Source of the DNA: Sphingopyxis sp.
GTDB taxonomy: Bacteria > Pseudomonadota > Alphaproteobacteria > Sphingomonadales > Sphingomonadaceae
Assembly: GCF_016793825.1 (NCBI RefSeq)
Contig: NZ_JAEULM010000003.1
Location: 1 to 64,000, forward strand
DNA: 64,000 bases
Reading direction: 5' to 3'
Shown here: positions 45,699-54,358 of the stretch, piece by piece
Position numbering within the stretch: position 1 is the first letter of the stretch
Layout: every line of letters starts with the position of its first letter
Position numbers and translations under genes: made by a program
The notes under the pieces: generated by a model
What the model saw: only the letters and a program-made list of their open reading frames with translations
The model's database searches: none
Told to the model about the DNA's origin: nothing

Positions 45699-48065
45699 TC
45701 AGAACGTCTTGCGCGCGGTAATGCCGAAGGTGCGTGGCTGGCCGACCGTGTAGCCGAGGCGCGCGCGCCCGCCGCGTTCGCGGTCGAACGACAGCAGGGC
45801 ATTCTCGTCGAACAGGTTGTTCACATAGGCGACCAGCGACAGGCCGTTATCGAAATCGACCCCGGCGCTGAGGTTCACCAACTGATAGTCGGGCAGTTGG
45901 AGGTCGACCGTCGTTGCGGCCCCCGCCGGGGCGCCGCCGAAGGGCAGGCCGTGGACGAAGGTGCGCGGATTATTCTCCTGATCCGCCGGCTGGGTATAGC
46001 GGGTGCCGACGTGCTGGACAGAAGCCGACACATAGGCCTTTGCCGTATCGCTGACCGGGAATTCATAACTGCCCGAGGCCGATAGCTGGAATTTCGGCAC
46101 CGAGGGCAGGCGGTTGCCATCGCGAATGCCGGTCGCGGTGACCAGCGCGCCGGGCAGGGTGGTGTCGAATTCGGCCTCGATGATGCTGCCCGACAGGTTG
46201 AAGTCGAGTCCTTCGGTGGGGTTCAACCCCAGTTCGAATTCAAGCCCCATCGAGTGCGCTTTCGGCACGTTGAAGACGATACGCGACGAGCAGCTTCCCG
46301 CATCGAGTGTCACCTGCAGGTTGCGGATATCGTTATAGAAACCAGCCGCGTTGAAGGTGAAACCGCGCCCCCCGGACTTCACGCCGAGTTCGTAGTTCCA
46401 CAGCGATTCGTCGTTATAGCTCTGGAAGCCGCCGAACAGCGCCGCGTCGGCGGGCGAGCAGAGCGGCAGGTTGAGCGGATCGTTGACCCCGCCGAGGCGG
46501 AAGCCCTTCGACGCCTGGGCATTGATCGTGACATCCTTCGCAACGTCGTAAGACAGGAGGAAGCGCGGGGTGAAGCCGCTCGACTTCGTGCTGTCGGTGC
46601 GGTTGTCGCCGTTTGCGAAGAGGCCGCCAGACTTGAAGCTGCGCGTTTCCTTGAAGTCGTAATAGCGCCCGCCCGCCGTTGCGGTGAAGGCATCGGTGAT
46701 GTCGTAGCTGACCTCGCCGAACAGCGCGAACTGCTTGATGTCGTAGGGCAGATACGCATTGTAGGGCGAATTGGCGGCGAAGCCGTTCGCGACCGCCGCC
46801 GATGTCCCGGCACCGAGCGTCGCGTCGGTCACCGCGTCATAGCCCGGCGTCGGCAGCGTCTGCGAATAGACGCGGTCGATCTTCGAATAGAAGGCACCGA
46901 GCACCCACTGGAACGGGCTGTCATTGTCCGACGCGATGCGCGCTTCCTGCGTCCAGGTTTTGAGATCGGTCGTATCGACAAGGTTCGACGGCAGCAGGAC
47001 GCCCGCGTCGGGGAAGCCAAGATCGACCGACACCGAACCGGTGAGCGCGCTGGCGTCGCGGCTGACGAGGATGTCGCGGTTGATATAGCTGGTCACCGAG
47101 GTGAGCTTTGCCCCGCCAAGGCCGATGTCGATCTTGAGGTCGGCGATAAGGGTTTCGTCCTTGAACCCTTCGCGCAGCAGCAGATATTGCTCGCGCTCGT
47201 CGAACGTCACCTTGGGCCGCGTGGTGGTGAACTCGTTGGCATAGAGATTGTAGATCTCCTGCCGGTTGAAGCCGTCGGCGGTCACCTTCTGATAGACGAT
47301 ACGCGGGGTGATCGACAGGTTTTCGCTGGGTTCGAACGTCAGCGCGAGGCGTCCGCCATAGCGTTCGCCGCTGTTGACGTCGTTGCCGCCCGCCGGGCCG
47401 ATCGCGTTGATGAAGCCGCCGTAGCGGGTGTAATAGCCGACCGCGCGCAGCGCCGCCTTCTCTCCCATCGGAACATTGATCGCGCCCTTTAGGTGGCCGC
47501 CGATATCGTCGCCGTCGACAAGGTTGAGGTTCGCCTCGACCGCCCCTTCGGTCACGCCGAGCTTGGGCTGGTTGGTGATGTAGCGGATCGTACCGCCGAC
47601 CGAACCCGATCCGAACAGCGTGCCCTGCGGACCGCGCAGCGTTTCGACGCGGTTGAGGTCGAACAGGTCGAGATCGGGGGTGAAGAGCGAAAGCGAGATC
47701 ACGCTTTCGTCGAGATAGACGCCGACCTGTTCCTTGACGCCCGGCTGGTCGCGGACGACCTGTCCCGCCGAAACGCCGCGCACCGACACCTGGCTTTGCC
47801 CCGGCCCGAGGTTCTGGACCGAAAGACCCGCGACGTTGCGCGACAGGTCTTCCAGCGTGACCGCGCCGGATTTCTGGATATCCTCGGCGGTCTGCGCGTT
47901 GATCGAGAAGGGAATGTCCTGAATGCTCGTGTCGCGCTTGGTCGCGGTGACGATGATGGCGTTGCCGTCATAGGTATCCGCCGGTGTTTCCTGTGCGGCG
48001 GCCGATGTTGTGATCGCGAGCGCGAGCGTTGAAAGCCCCGCCAGCAGGGCGATGCGAACTTGCAT
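45699..48065 (-). CDS. TonB-dependent receptor
   Basis: 788 aa with a signal peptide ending AAAQETPADT. The plug domain has the classic order: IIVTATKRDTSIQDIPFSI, VTLEDLSRNVAGLSVQNLG, VSVRGVSAG and RVETLRGPQGTLFGSGSVGGTIRYIT. The barrel ends GQPRTFGITARKTF. The type is the large sphingomonad CirA/FecA-like set that takes up siderophores, vitamins or oligosaccharides; no substrate clue is adjacent. ATG 48065 follows AGGAGGATAAT. Confidence 0.95.
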   Translation of the reverse strand: MQVRIALLAGLSTLALAITTSAAAQETPADTYDGNAIIVTATKRDTSIQDIPFSINAQTAEDIQKSGAVTLEDLSRNVAGLSVQNLGPGQSQVSVRGVSAGQVVRDQPGVKEQVGVYLDESVISLSLFTPDLDLFDLNRVETLRGPQGTLFGSGSVGGTIRYITNQPKLGVTEGAVEANLNLVDGDDIGGHLKGAINVPMGEKAALRAVGYYTRYGGFINAIGPAGGNDVNSGERYGGRLALTFEPSENLSITPRIVYQKVTADGFNRQEIYNLYANEFTTTRPKVTFDEREQYLLLREGFKDETLIADLKIDIGLGGAKLTSVTSYINRDILVSRDASALTGSVSVDLGFPDAGVLLPSNLVDTTDLKTWTQEARIASDNDSPFQWVLGAFYSKIDRVYSQTLPTPGYDAVTDATLGAGTSAAVANGFAANSPYNAYLPYDIKQFALFGEVSYDITDAFTATAGGRYYDFKETRSFKSGGLFANGDNRTDSTKSSGFTPRFLLSYDVAKDVTINAQASKGFRLGGVNDPLNLPLCSPADAALFGGFQSYNDESLWNYELGVKSGGRGFTFNAAGFYNDIRNLQVTLDAGSCSSRIVFNVPKAHSMGLEFELGLNPTEGLDFNLSGSIIEAEFDTTLPGALVTATGIRDGNRLPSVPKFQLSASGSYEFPVSDTAKAYVSASVQHVGTRYTQPADQENNPRTFVHGLPFGGAPAGAATTVDLQLPDYQLVNLSAGVDFDNGLSLVAYVNNLFDENALLSFDRERGGRARLGYTVGQPRTFGITARKTF

Positions 48066-48163
48066 ATTATCCTCCCAGTTGCGTGCGCGGGGCTATCTTG
48101 CCCCTACGGCAATCACTGCTGCGCCTTTGGGTCGCACAAGGCAATGGGGTGCGAATCGAACAT

Positions 48164-48197
48164 GAAAAAATGGCCGGGAGCTGTTGCATCCCGGCCA
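48164..48197 (-). terminator. Intrinsic terminator after amtB
   Basis: On the minus strand a 9-bp stem (TGGCCGGGA 48171-48179 with TCCCGGCCA 48189-48197) is followed by a U-tract from AAAAAA at 48165-48170. It ends the glnK-amtB transcript about 85 nt past the amtB stop and insulates the TonB receptor gene. Confidence 0.85.
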
Positions 48198-48280
48198 CAA
48201 GTGGTTCGCAGGAGGAACCTCGGTAGGACCCCGCCGCCTGTTGAAAGAGGAGAGAGAGCGGCGGCGGGTATCCTGTCTCG

Positions 48281-49621
48281 TCAGATGTTGTAGGCGCGCT
48301 CCCCATGTTCGCCGAGGTCGAGCCCTTCGCGTTCGACCTCTTCGCTGACACGGAGGCCGGTGAGTGCCTTGGCGATGGTGATGGCGATCACGGTGCCGAC
48401 GGTGGCCCAGACGATCGTCGCGGCGACGGCGGAAACCTGCGTCACGAGCTGCGGGCCGATGGCGAAATCCTCGCCGCCGGGGCCGCCGAGGCTCGGCGCA
48501 TAGACGATGCCGGTGCCGATTGCGCCGACGATGCCGCCGATGCCGTGGATGCCGAAGGCGTCGAGCGCGTCGTCATACCCGAGCTTCGGCTTGAGCGCTG
48601 TGACGGCATAGAAGCAGATCACCGAGGCGACGGCGCCGAGCACGATGGCGCCGAACGGACCCGAATTGCCCGCCGCCGGGGTGACCGCGACGAGGCCGGC
48701 GATGATGCCCGAGCAGAAGCCGAGCGCCGACGGTTTGTGGCCCGCGACCTTTTCGGCCAGCATCCAGAACAGCGCGGCGGAGGCAGTGGCGACGAAGGTG
48801 TTGATCATCGCAAGCGCGGCCGAGCCATTGGCCTCGAGCGCCGAGCCGGCGTTGAAGCCGAACCAGCCCACCCACAGGAGACCGGTGCCGACCATCGTCA
48901 GCGTCAGCGAGTGCGGTGCCATGATTTCCTTTTGATAGCCGATGCGCTTGCCGAGGATGATCGAGGCAACGAGCGCCGAGACGCCGGCGTTGATATGCAC
49001 CACGGTGCCGCCCGCGAAATCGAGCGCGCCCATTTCGAAGAACAGCCCGCCGGCCGCCCACACCATGTGTGCGATCGGGAAATAGACGATCGTCAGCCAG
49101 ATGATGCCGAAGACGATCGCCGCCGAGAATTTCATGCGTTCGACGGTCGCGCCGAGGACCAGCGCGAGCGTGATCGCGGCGAAGGTCATCTGGAAACTGA
49201 TGAACACATATTCGGGCAGCTTGAACCCGTCGCTGAATGTGTCGGCGAGGCTGTCGGGCGTCACGCCCGCCAGGAAGAACTTGCCCCAGGCGATGAAGGC
49301 ATTGCCTTCGGGGCCGAAGGCGAGGCCATAGCCGTAGACGACCCAGACGATCATTGCGAGGCACGCGAGCGCGCCGATCTGCGTCATCGTCGAGAGCATG
49401 TTCTTGGTGCGGGTCAGGCCGCCATAGAAGAGCGCGAGGCCCGGCAGGATCATCGCCAGCACCAGCACGGTCGAAGTCATCATCCAGGCAGTATCGCCCT
49501 TGTCGACCACGGGTGCGGGGGCCGGTGCGGCAACCGCTTCCTGTGCCCAGGCGGGCAGCGCGGCGAACAGCGCGAGGCCTGCGGCCCCGGCGCTCGCCGC
49601 CATCTTGTTTGCGAACGTCAT
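48281..49621 (-). CDS. amtB: Ammonium transporter AmtB
   Basis: 446 aa from ATG 49621 (GGGGGAACAT upstream); an ATG six codons earlier is rejected. A cleavable signal peptide (AGLALFAALPAWAQ) is followed by eleven helices with Amt signatures GDTAWMMTSTVLVLAMILPGLALFYGG, VVHINAGVSALVAS and GFCSGIIAGLVAVTPAAG. The twin pore His residues lie in the conserved context (VHINAG and the later FGIHGIGG). It starts 17 nt after glnK. Confidence 0.97.
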   Translation of the reverse strand: MTFANKMAASAGAAGLALFAALPAWAQEAVAAPAPAPVVDKGDTAWMMTSTVLVLAMILPGLALFYGGLTRTKNMLSTMTQIGALACLAMIVWVVYGYGLAFGPEGNAFIAWGKFFLAGVTPDSLADTFSDGFKLPEYVFISFQMTFAAITLALVLGATVERMKFSAAIVFGIIWLTIVYFPIAHMVWAAGGLFFEMGALDFAGGTVVHINAGVSALVASIILGKRIGYQKEIMAPHSLTLTMVGTGLLWVGWFGFNAGSALEANGSAALAMINTFVATASAALFWMLAEKVAGHKPSALGFCSGIIAGLVAVTPAAGNSGPFGAIVLGAVASVICFYAVTALKPKLGYDDALDAFGIHGIGGIVGAIGTGIVYAPSLGGPGGEDFAIGPQLVTQVSAVAATIVWATVGTVIAITIAKALTGLRVSEEVEREGLDLGEHGERAYNI

Positions 49622-49638
49622 ATGTTCCCCCTTCGTCA

Positions 49639-50094
<456 letters not shown>

Positions 50095-50142
50095 TCACGC
50101 GGCAGGCAGGTGAGGCACAGGATTGCCTAAAATTTGGGCGGA

Positions 50143-50158
50143 AGGGTCCTGACCCTAA
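50143..50158. repeat. AGGGTC-CT-GACCCT palindrome overlapping a stop codon
   Basis: A 6-bp inverted repeat AGGGTC/GACCCT with a 2-nt centre. The TAG stop of the EEP gene (50155-50157) lies inside it. A second copy with 7-bp arms is at 54342-54358, also over a stop codon. Confidence 0.6.
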
Positions 50159-50856
50159 GTATCGACCTTGGCGAACCGGGCCCAGATCGGGAGATGATCG
50201 GACGCGCGCGCGGCCAGAGCGCTCTGGTGAACGCCGGCGTCGATCGCCTCGAGGTCCGGCGACGCGAAAATGCGATCGAGTTTCGCGACCGGCCGGCGGC
50301 TGTGAAAGCTGTGGCCGGTATCGACAAGGCGGTGCCGGGCCCCAAAATCGGTCAGGCAACCGCCCGACGAGCGCCATTCGTTGCAGTCGCCCATCAGGAT
50401 CGTCGGCAGATCTTCGCCTTCGGCGACATGATGCAGGATCGCGCGTGCCTGTTGGCGCCGCCGCAGTCCCGAAATGTCGAGGTGCATGCCGACGACCCGC
50501 AACCGGGTGTCGCCGATGCGCAGGATCGCCGCGACCGCGCCGCGCGGTTCGAGCGTCGGCAGATGGAGGGCGTGGCTTTCCTCGACCTCCACTCCCTTGC
50601 GGACGAGGAGAGCGTTGCCGTGCCAGCCGATCGCAAAGGGCCGGCCATCCAGCAGATCGACCGGCACATAGTCGCTATGGTCTTCGAACATGTGGGGCGG
50701 GATCGCGCTGGCGCGGGTGCCGAACCGGCGATCGGCTTCCTGCAGCGCGATGATGTCGGCGTCGAGCTCCCGAAGCACCGACAGAACCCGGCCGGGGTCG
50801 CGGCGGCGATCGAGCCCGATGCCCTTGCGCATATTATAGCTGGCGACCTTGATCAT
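50155..50856 (-). CDS. Endonuclease/exonuclease/phosphatase family protein
   Basis: 233 aa with the EEP fold motifs: VASYNMRKGIGLDRRRDP (Asn metal site), LDADIIALQEADRRFG (Glu), LRVVGMHLDISGLRRRQQ, TILMGDCNEWRSSGG (Asp, Asn) and ARASDHLPIWARF (Asp-His). All catalytic residues are present. The family includes nucleases and phospholipid or inositol phosphatases; the small size and lack of signal suggest a cytosolic phosphodiesterase. Confidence 0.9.
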   Translation of the reverse strand: MIKVASYNMRKGIGLDRRRDPGRVLSVLRELDADIIALQEADRRFGTRASAIPPHMFEDHSDYVPVDLLDGRPFAIGWHGNALLVRKGVEVEESHALHLPTLEPRGAVAAILRIGDTRLRVVGMHLDISGLRRRQQARAILHHVAEGEDLPTILMGDCNEWRSSGGCLTDFGARHRLVDTGHSFHSRRPVAKLDRIFASPDLEAIDAGVHQSALAARASDHLPIWARFAKVDT

Positions 50857-50927
50857 GGGGGAGGGGACTGGCTTTCGGTAGGGGTCTTCAGGATCAGGAC
50901 GAATGAGCGGCGGGTTCGGTTGCGAGT

Positions 50928-51140
50928 CTAACCCGCGCCGAATTCGGCAATCAACGCGCGCGCGTCGTCCAGGTCTTCGTCGAGGACCATGACGCGGACG
51001 GGGATCAGCAACCCCACGCTTTCGGCGATATTCATCCCCGCGTCGAAACAGACCGCGTGAACGCCGGCGCTTTCGAGGCGGCCGCGCAGCAGCTCGGCCT
51101 CCCAGCCATTGGGCAGGCGGACGAGTTCGACGAGCGCCAT
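50928..51140 (-). CDS. DUF2007-type small protein
   Basis: 70 aa from ATG 51140 (MALVELVRLPNGWEAELLRG), which shares one base with the stop of the preceding PNPOx gene. The central ESAGVHAVCFDAGMNIAE and VRVMVLDEDLDDARALIAEF are typical of DUF2007 (PII-like fold, putative signal transducing). The earlier in-frame Met adds residues that run inside the previous gene and is rejected. Confidence 0.85.
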   Translation of the reverse strand: MALVELVRLPNGWEAELLRGRLESAGVHAVCFDAGMNIAESVGLLIPVRVMVLDEDLDDARALIAEFGAG

Positions 51141-51697
51141 CAGCCGGCGATGAACCGGTCGGTGGGGCGCGTCGGCAGGCCGTCGATGCTTTTCGTGCGG
51201 CCCTGAAGCTTTTCGACCCACAGCACGGGGTCGGCCTGGCGGTGATATTTTCGCAGCGTTTCGCGTTCGTGCTGCAATTCCATCATCGGCACGCCCCAGC
51301 CGCAGCTTGTCTGGACGCTTTCGACATCGATGACGAAAATCTGACGGGTGCCGGGCAGCAAGGTAAAATGGGCGGCAAGCGCGTCCCAGTCGCCATCCTG
51401 CGGCAACACCGCACGGCCGCGACCATAGATGCGCAGGATCAGGGCCGAGCGGTCAAAGGCGCAGAACATGATCGTGATCCGCCCGTCGGCCGCCAGATGG
51501 GCATGGGTCTCGTTTCCCGATCCGCCGAGATCGAGATAGGCGACCTGCGAGTCCGACAAGACCCTGAAGCTGTCGGTATAGCCTTTGGGCGACAGGTTGA
51601 TGCGACCTTCCGGGGCCGCCGTCGCGGTGAAATAGACCGGCTGCCTTTCGATGAAGGCGATGTGTTTGTCGGTCAGCGTTTCGGTGAATTCGGCCAT
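51140..51697 (-). CDS. Pyridoxamine 5'-phosphate oxidase family protein
   Basis: 185 aa. Split-barrel FMN domain: MAEFTETLTDKHIAFIERQPVYF start, TAAPEGRINLSPKGYTDSFRVL, VAYLDLGGSGNETHAHL and RITIMFCAFDRSALILRIYGRGR. It is distinct from the gene at 13265 but of the same broad superfamily. The C-terminal segment with KYHRQADPVLWVEKLQG is typical of the NADPH-independent subgroup. It is translationally coupled to the DUF2007 gene. Confidence 0.88.
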   Translation of the reverse strand: MAEFTETLTDKHIAFIERQPVYFTATAAPEGRINLSPKGYTDSFRVLSDSQVAYLDLGGSGNETHAHLAADGRITIMFCAFDRSALILRIYGRGRAVLPQDGDWDALAAHFTLLPGTRQIFVIDVESVQTSCGWGVPMMELQHERETLRKYHRQADPVLWVEKLQGRTKSIDGLPTRPTDRFIAG

Positions 51698-51725
51698 GGC
51701 GTCTGCTCTCCGTCGGGCGTGCCTA

Positions 51726-52301
51726 TCACCAATCCTTCCCCTCTTCTATTGCCGCCGCCTCGTCGGGGCGCGACGCGCGACCGAGGGCTGCGTTGCGGTG
51801 CGGGAAGCGGCCGAAACGATCGACGATGTCGAAATGCTTTTGCGCATATTCGAGCGACCGGGGGTCGGTGAGCCGGGCCATCAGGCGCAGCGATTCCCGC
51901 TGGTCGGCGATATCCTCGCTATGCTCGAAGGGCAGATAGGCGAACTGGCGATGTTCTTCGGGCAGGCTTTCGTCCCAACCGCGCTCGACCATCCCGCGCG
52001 CGATCGCGCGGGCCAGCTCATCGGTCGCAAAGGCATCGGCGTGGTTGCGGTAGATGTTGCGCGGCACCTGGTCGAACAGGATGACGGCGGCGAGCGCGGT
52101 GTCGGGATCGGTCAGAAAGGCGCTGGGCGGCAGCGCGCGCAGCGCATCGTGCCAGTCGCCCGCCAGCGCGCGGACCTCTTCGTCGAAACGGGGGCCGCCC
52201 CCATACCAGTCGTCGAAACCATGTTCGTCGAACCAGAAGAGGAGAAGCTGCCGGGCCCAGTCGGCCGGGGGTGCGGCCGGTGGTTCAAGATCGTCCGTCA
52301 T
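51726..52301 (-). CDS. DUF924 family protein
   Basis: 191 aa from ATG 52301. All-helical DUF924 signatures: LLLFWFDEHGFDDWYGGGPRFDEEV, ILFDQVPRNIYRNHADAFATDELA and FAYLPFEHSEDIADQRESLRLM. The family is TPR-like and of unknown function; it is common in Proteobacteria and algae. It lies 28 nt upstream of the PNPOx gene. Confidence 0.92.
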   Translation of the reverse strand: MTDDLEPPAAPPADWARQLLLFWFDEHGFDDWYGGGPRFDEEVRALAGDWHDALRALPPSAFLTDPDTALAAVILFDQVPRNIYRNHADAFATDELARAIARGMVERGWDESLPEEHRQFAYLPFEHSEDIADQRESLRLMARLTDPRSLEYAQKHFDIVDRFGRFPHRNAALGRASRPDEAAAIEEGKDW

Positions 52302-52421
52302 CGTGCGTCCTTCGTCTGTCGTGCCGCCGAACAGAATAGGGCCTCGCCCGTCGAAAGCGAGACCCATGCCGAGCCATTCCGATCGAAGTTCGGGGTCTCG
52401 TCCGGAAGGGCGAGGCCGTTT

Positions 52422-52823
52422 CTATTCTGCTTTCGGGCGACGATAGGGAACGAATTCGCCAAGCGAGACGAAGCCGCTGTAGAAATGGCTGGTGCGATCG
52501 TGCAACTGCACGGTGTCGATGCTGCAGAGCTGGCTGCCCGTCGTTTTGGTGACCAGAATGTCATCGTCGTCGAGCGATTCGGCCCCGCCGCGCGGACGGT
52601 TCACCCAGTAGGTATTGCCGGATTTGTAGACGATCGCCGTCCTGTCGATGATCTGCGAACTGCGCGCGCTCAAGAGCGAGATGCAATCCTGCGGTGCGCC
52701 GGCGACACGTCCGTCGAGCAGCTTGGCGAGCTGGTCTTCGGGTGCGAGCTTTTCGCGCGCCGAAGCCGACGGCGACGCTGCGATGGCCGCGGCGGCAAGA
52801 AGCGTGGGGACCAGGTGACGCAT
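52422..52823 (-). CDS. Small secreted protein of unknown function
   Basis: 133 aa from ATG 52823. A signal peptide (MRHLVPTLLAAAAIAASPSASA) precedes a mature region with QDCISLLSARSSQIIDRTAIVYKSGNTYWVNRPRGG and ends YSGFVSLGEFVPYRRPKAE. Two Cys residues (DCISLL, SQLCSID) could be bridged. I recall similar small proteins as hypothetical in sphingomonads, with no known function. Confidence 0.75.
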   Translation of the reverse strand: MRHLVPTLLAAAAIAASPSASAREKLAPEDQLAKLLDGRVAGAPQDCISLLSARSSQIIDRTAIVYKSGNTYWVNRPRGGAESLDDDDILVTKTTGSQLCSIDTVQLHDRTSHFYSGFVSLGEFVPYRRPKAE

Positions 52824-52905
52824 GGTTAGACTCCTGTCTGCAACATACCCTACCCGCTCCCCCTTTACACAAGTACGGGTGAACAGGGGCTGACTCGCGG
52901 ACGAA

Positions 52906-54117
52906 TCAGCAGGCCCCGTCGGGAAGCGGGATGCCGAGCGGACCTTTGCATTTCTTTTTCTTCGCCGGCTCGGCCGGCGTGCCGGCGCCGCCGCCGCTGG
53001 TCGAACCCATGCCGCCAAAGTCGGCGCCGATCAGCAGCATCGTGTGCGAGCGGAAACGCACTTTCGCCGTCCAGTCGATATTCCATACGGCATTGCCCGC
53101 GGGCTTCGGCGGATAGGAGAAATTGGCCTCGGGTCCGAAGGCGTTGAGGTTGCCCAGCATCATCTCGCCCGACGCCTTCTTGACCTCGGCGGGAATCTGG
53201 CAGCTCGTCTGCGACGGCGGCATCACGATCTTTTTCGTGATGAGGTTCGCCACGACCGACGGCGGCAGCCAGTCCCACAGCCCGCCGCCGAACTCCTTCG
53301 ACGCGCTGCTGGTCCACCAGACGATGTCGCCGCCCTTGTCCTGCCGGTCCATGCCGCCGATCGTCCAGGCGACATAGCCGGTTGCGTTCGGCACCGAATT
53401 CCAGCGGACCATCACCGACTGGTCGCCCTGGATCGCGGTCGATGCGGAAAGCCCCTGCATATAATCCTGCGCGAGGGTGAAATTGATATCCGACCCGATA
53501 TTGCTCGCGACGCGGTGGGCGCCGAGCAGCGACGAACCCGATCCGGGCTGCTTGCCGCCCTTGGCGTTCGGCCAGTCGACATAGGATTTGCTGTTCGCCT
53601 GACTGACTTCGCGAATCACCGGGACGGCGCTGGAAAACAGGTTGGGCGGGATCTGACCTGCCGCAACCTTGGCGAAATCGATGATCACCGGCTGCCCCGG
53701 ACCCGCTTTCGCGCCGCAACCCCAATAAAGGAGAAGGCGACCCTTCGGGCGTTCGAACTCGGTCGGATAGCTGCCTTCCTTGCGTTCGGGGGCGATCAGC
53801 GGCACCGATTTGCCGAGTTTCGCCTGCGGCAGGAAGAAATGATCGCCCTTGGGCGGCGGCGCGGTCGGACCCTGATCGGCGCCGAGGCGAAGATTGAGCA
53901 TATAGGCGACGCGGCTGCTGGGATCGCCGCCGAACGCCATGCCCAGCGCGCCGCCAAGACCACCCTTGCCGCCCGCCATCGCGGCGAACCCGGACATCGT
54001 CGCGACGTCCATTTCATAACGTTCCTTGGGGCCGCTGGTCTTTTGCGCCGAGCCGGGAACGGCGGCGAGCATCGAGGCGACAGCGGTGATGGAGACGAAA
54101 CGCAGGCTCGAACGCAT
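52906..54117 (-). CDS. Large secreted protein of unknown function
   Basis: 403 aa from ATG 54117 (GGGAGGATTTC upstream). Signal peptide LRFVSITAVASMLAAVPGSAQ, then a Gly/Ala-rich MSGFAAMAGGKGGLGGALGMAFGG stretch, a large beta-rich region (LLLYWGCGAKAGPGQPVIIDF, VMVRWNSVPNATGYVAWTIGG resembling a fibronectin-III-like strand) and a tail AKKKKCKGPLGIPLPDGAC. Two Cys lie at the very end. No family is recognised; it is probably a periplasmic or surface protein. Confidence 0.75.
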   Translation of the reverse strand: MRSSLRFVSITAVASMLAAVPGSAQKTSGPKERYEMDVATMSGFAAMAGGKGGLGGALGMAFGGDPSSRVAYMLNLRLGADQGPTAPPPKGDHFFLPQAKLGKSVPLIAPERKEGSYPTEFERPKGRLLLYWGCGAKAGPGQPVIIDFAKVAAGQIPPNLFSSAVPVIREVSQANSKSYVDWPNAKGGKQPGSGSSLLGAHRVASNIGSDINFTLAQDYMQGLSASTAIQGDQSVMVRWNSVPNATGYVAWTIGGMDRQDKGGDIVWWTSSASKEFGGGLWDWLPPSVVANLITKKIVMPPSQTSCQIPAEVKKASGEMMLGNLNAFGPEANFSYPPKPAGNAVWNIDWTAKVRFRSHTMLLIGADFGGMGSTSGGGAGTPAEPAKKKKCKGPLGIPLPDGAC

Positions 54118-54255
54118 GAAATCCTCCCTGTTGCGGGACATGTCCCCGCGGATGACGATGCGGCCCAATTCTTCTTCTGTTTGAAGGGGGTATAGGCGGG
54201 TGAAGCGCGTTCGCCAAGTGAGCAGGGTCACAGCCTCTCGTCATCGCGAGCGGAG

Positions 54256-54311
54256 CGAAGCAATCTCCGGCTATCGGCCCCGCGCGAGGCCGATAGCCGG
54301 AGATTGCTTCG
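54256..54311. repeat. 24-bp perfect inverted repeat (REP/MITE-like)
   Basis: A 24-bp stem (54256-54279 with 54288-54311) has an 8-nt loop CCGCGCGA. It lies between two minus-strand genes, 138 nt after the secreted gene's start and 45 nt before the tldD stop. Flanking sequences GTCATCGCGAGCGGAG and TCGCTACACTCCTCGCAAGGACG are imperfect complements too. Its GAAGCAATCTCC/GGAGATTGCTTC core is of the kind found many times in proteobacterial genomes as a non-autonomous repeat. Confidence 0.8.
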
Positions 54312-54341
54312 TCGCTACACTCCTCGCAAGGACGCCGCGGA

Positions 54342-54358
54342 TTAGGGTCCTGACCCTA
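54342..54358. repeat. TAGGGTC-CT-GACCCTA palindrome overlapping the tldD stop
   Basis: 7-bp arms TAGGGTC (54343-54349) and GACCCTA (54352-54358) with a 2-nt centre. The TAG stop of tldD (54356-54358) is part of the right arm, as in the copy at 50143-50158. Confidence 0.65.
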
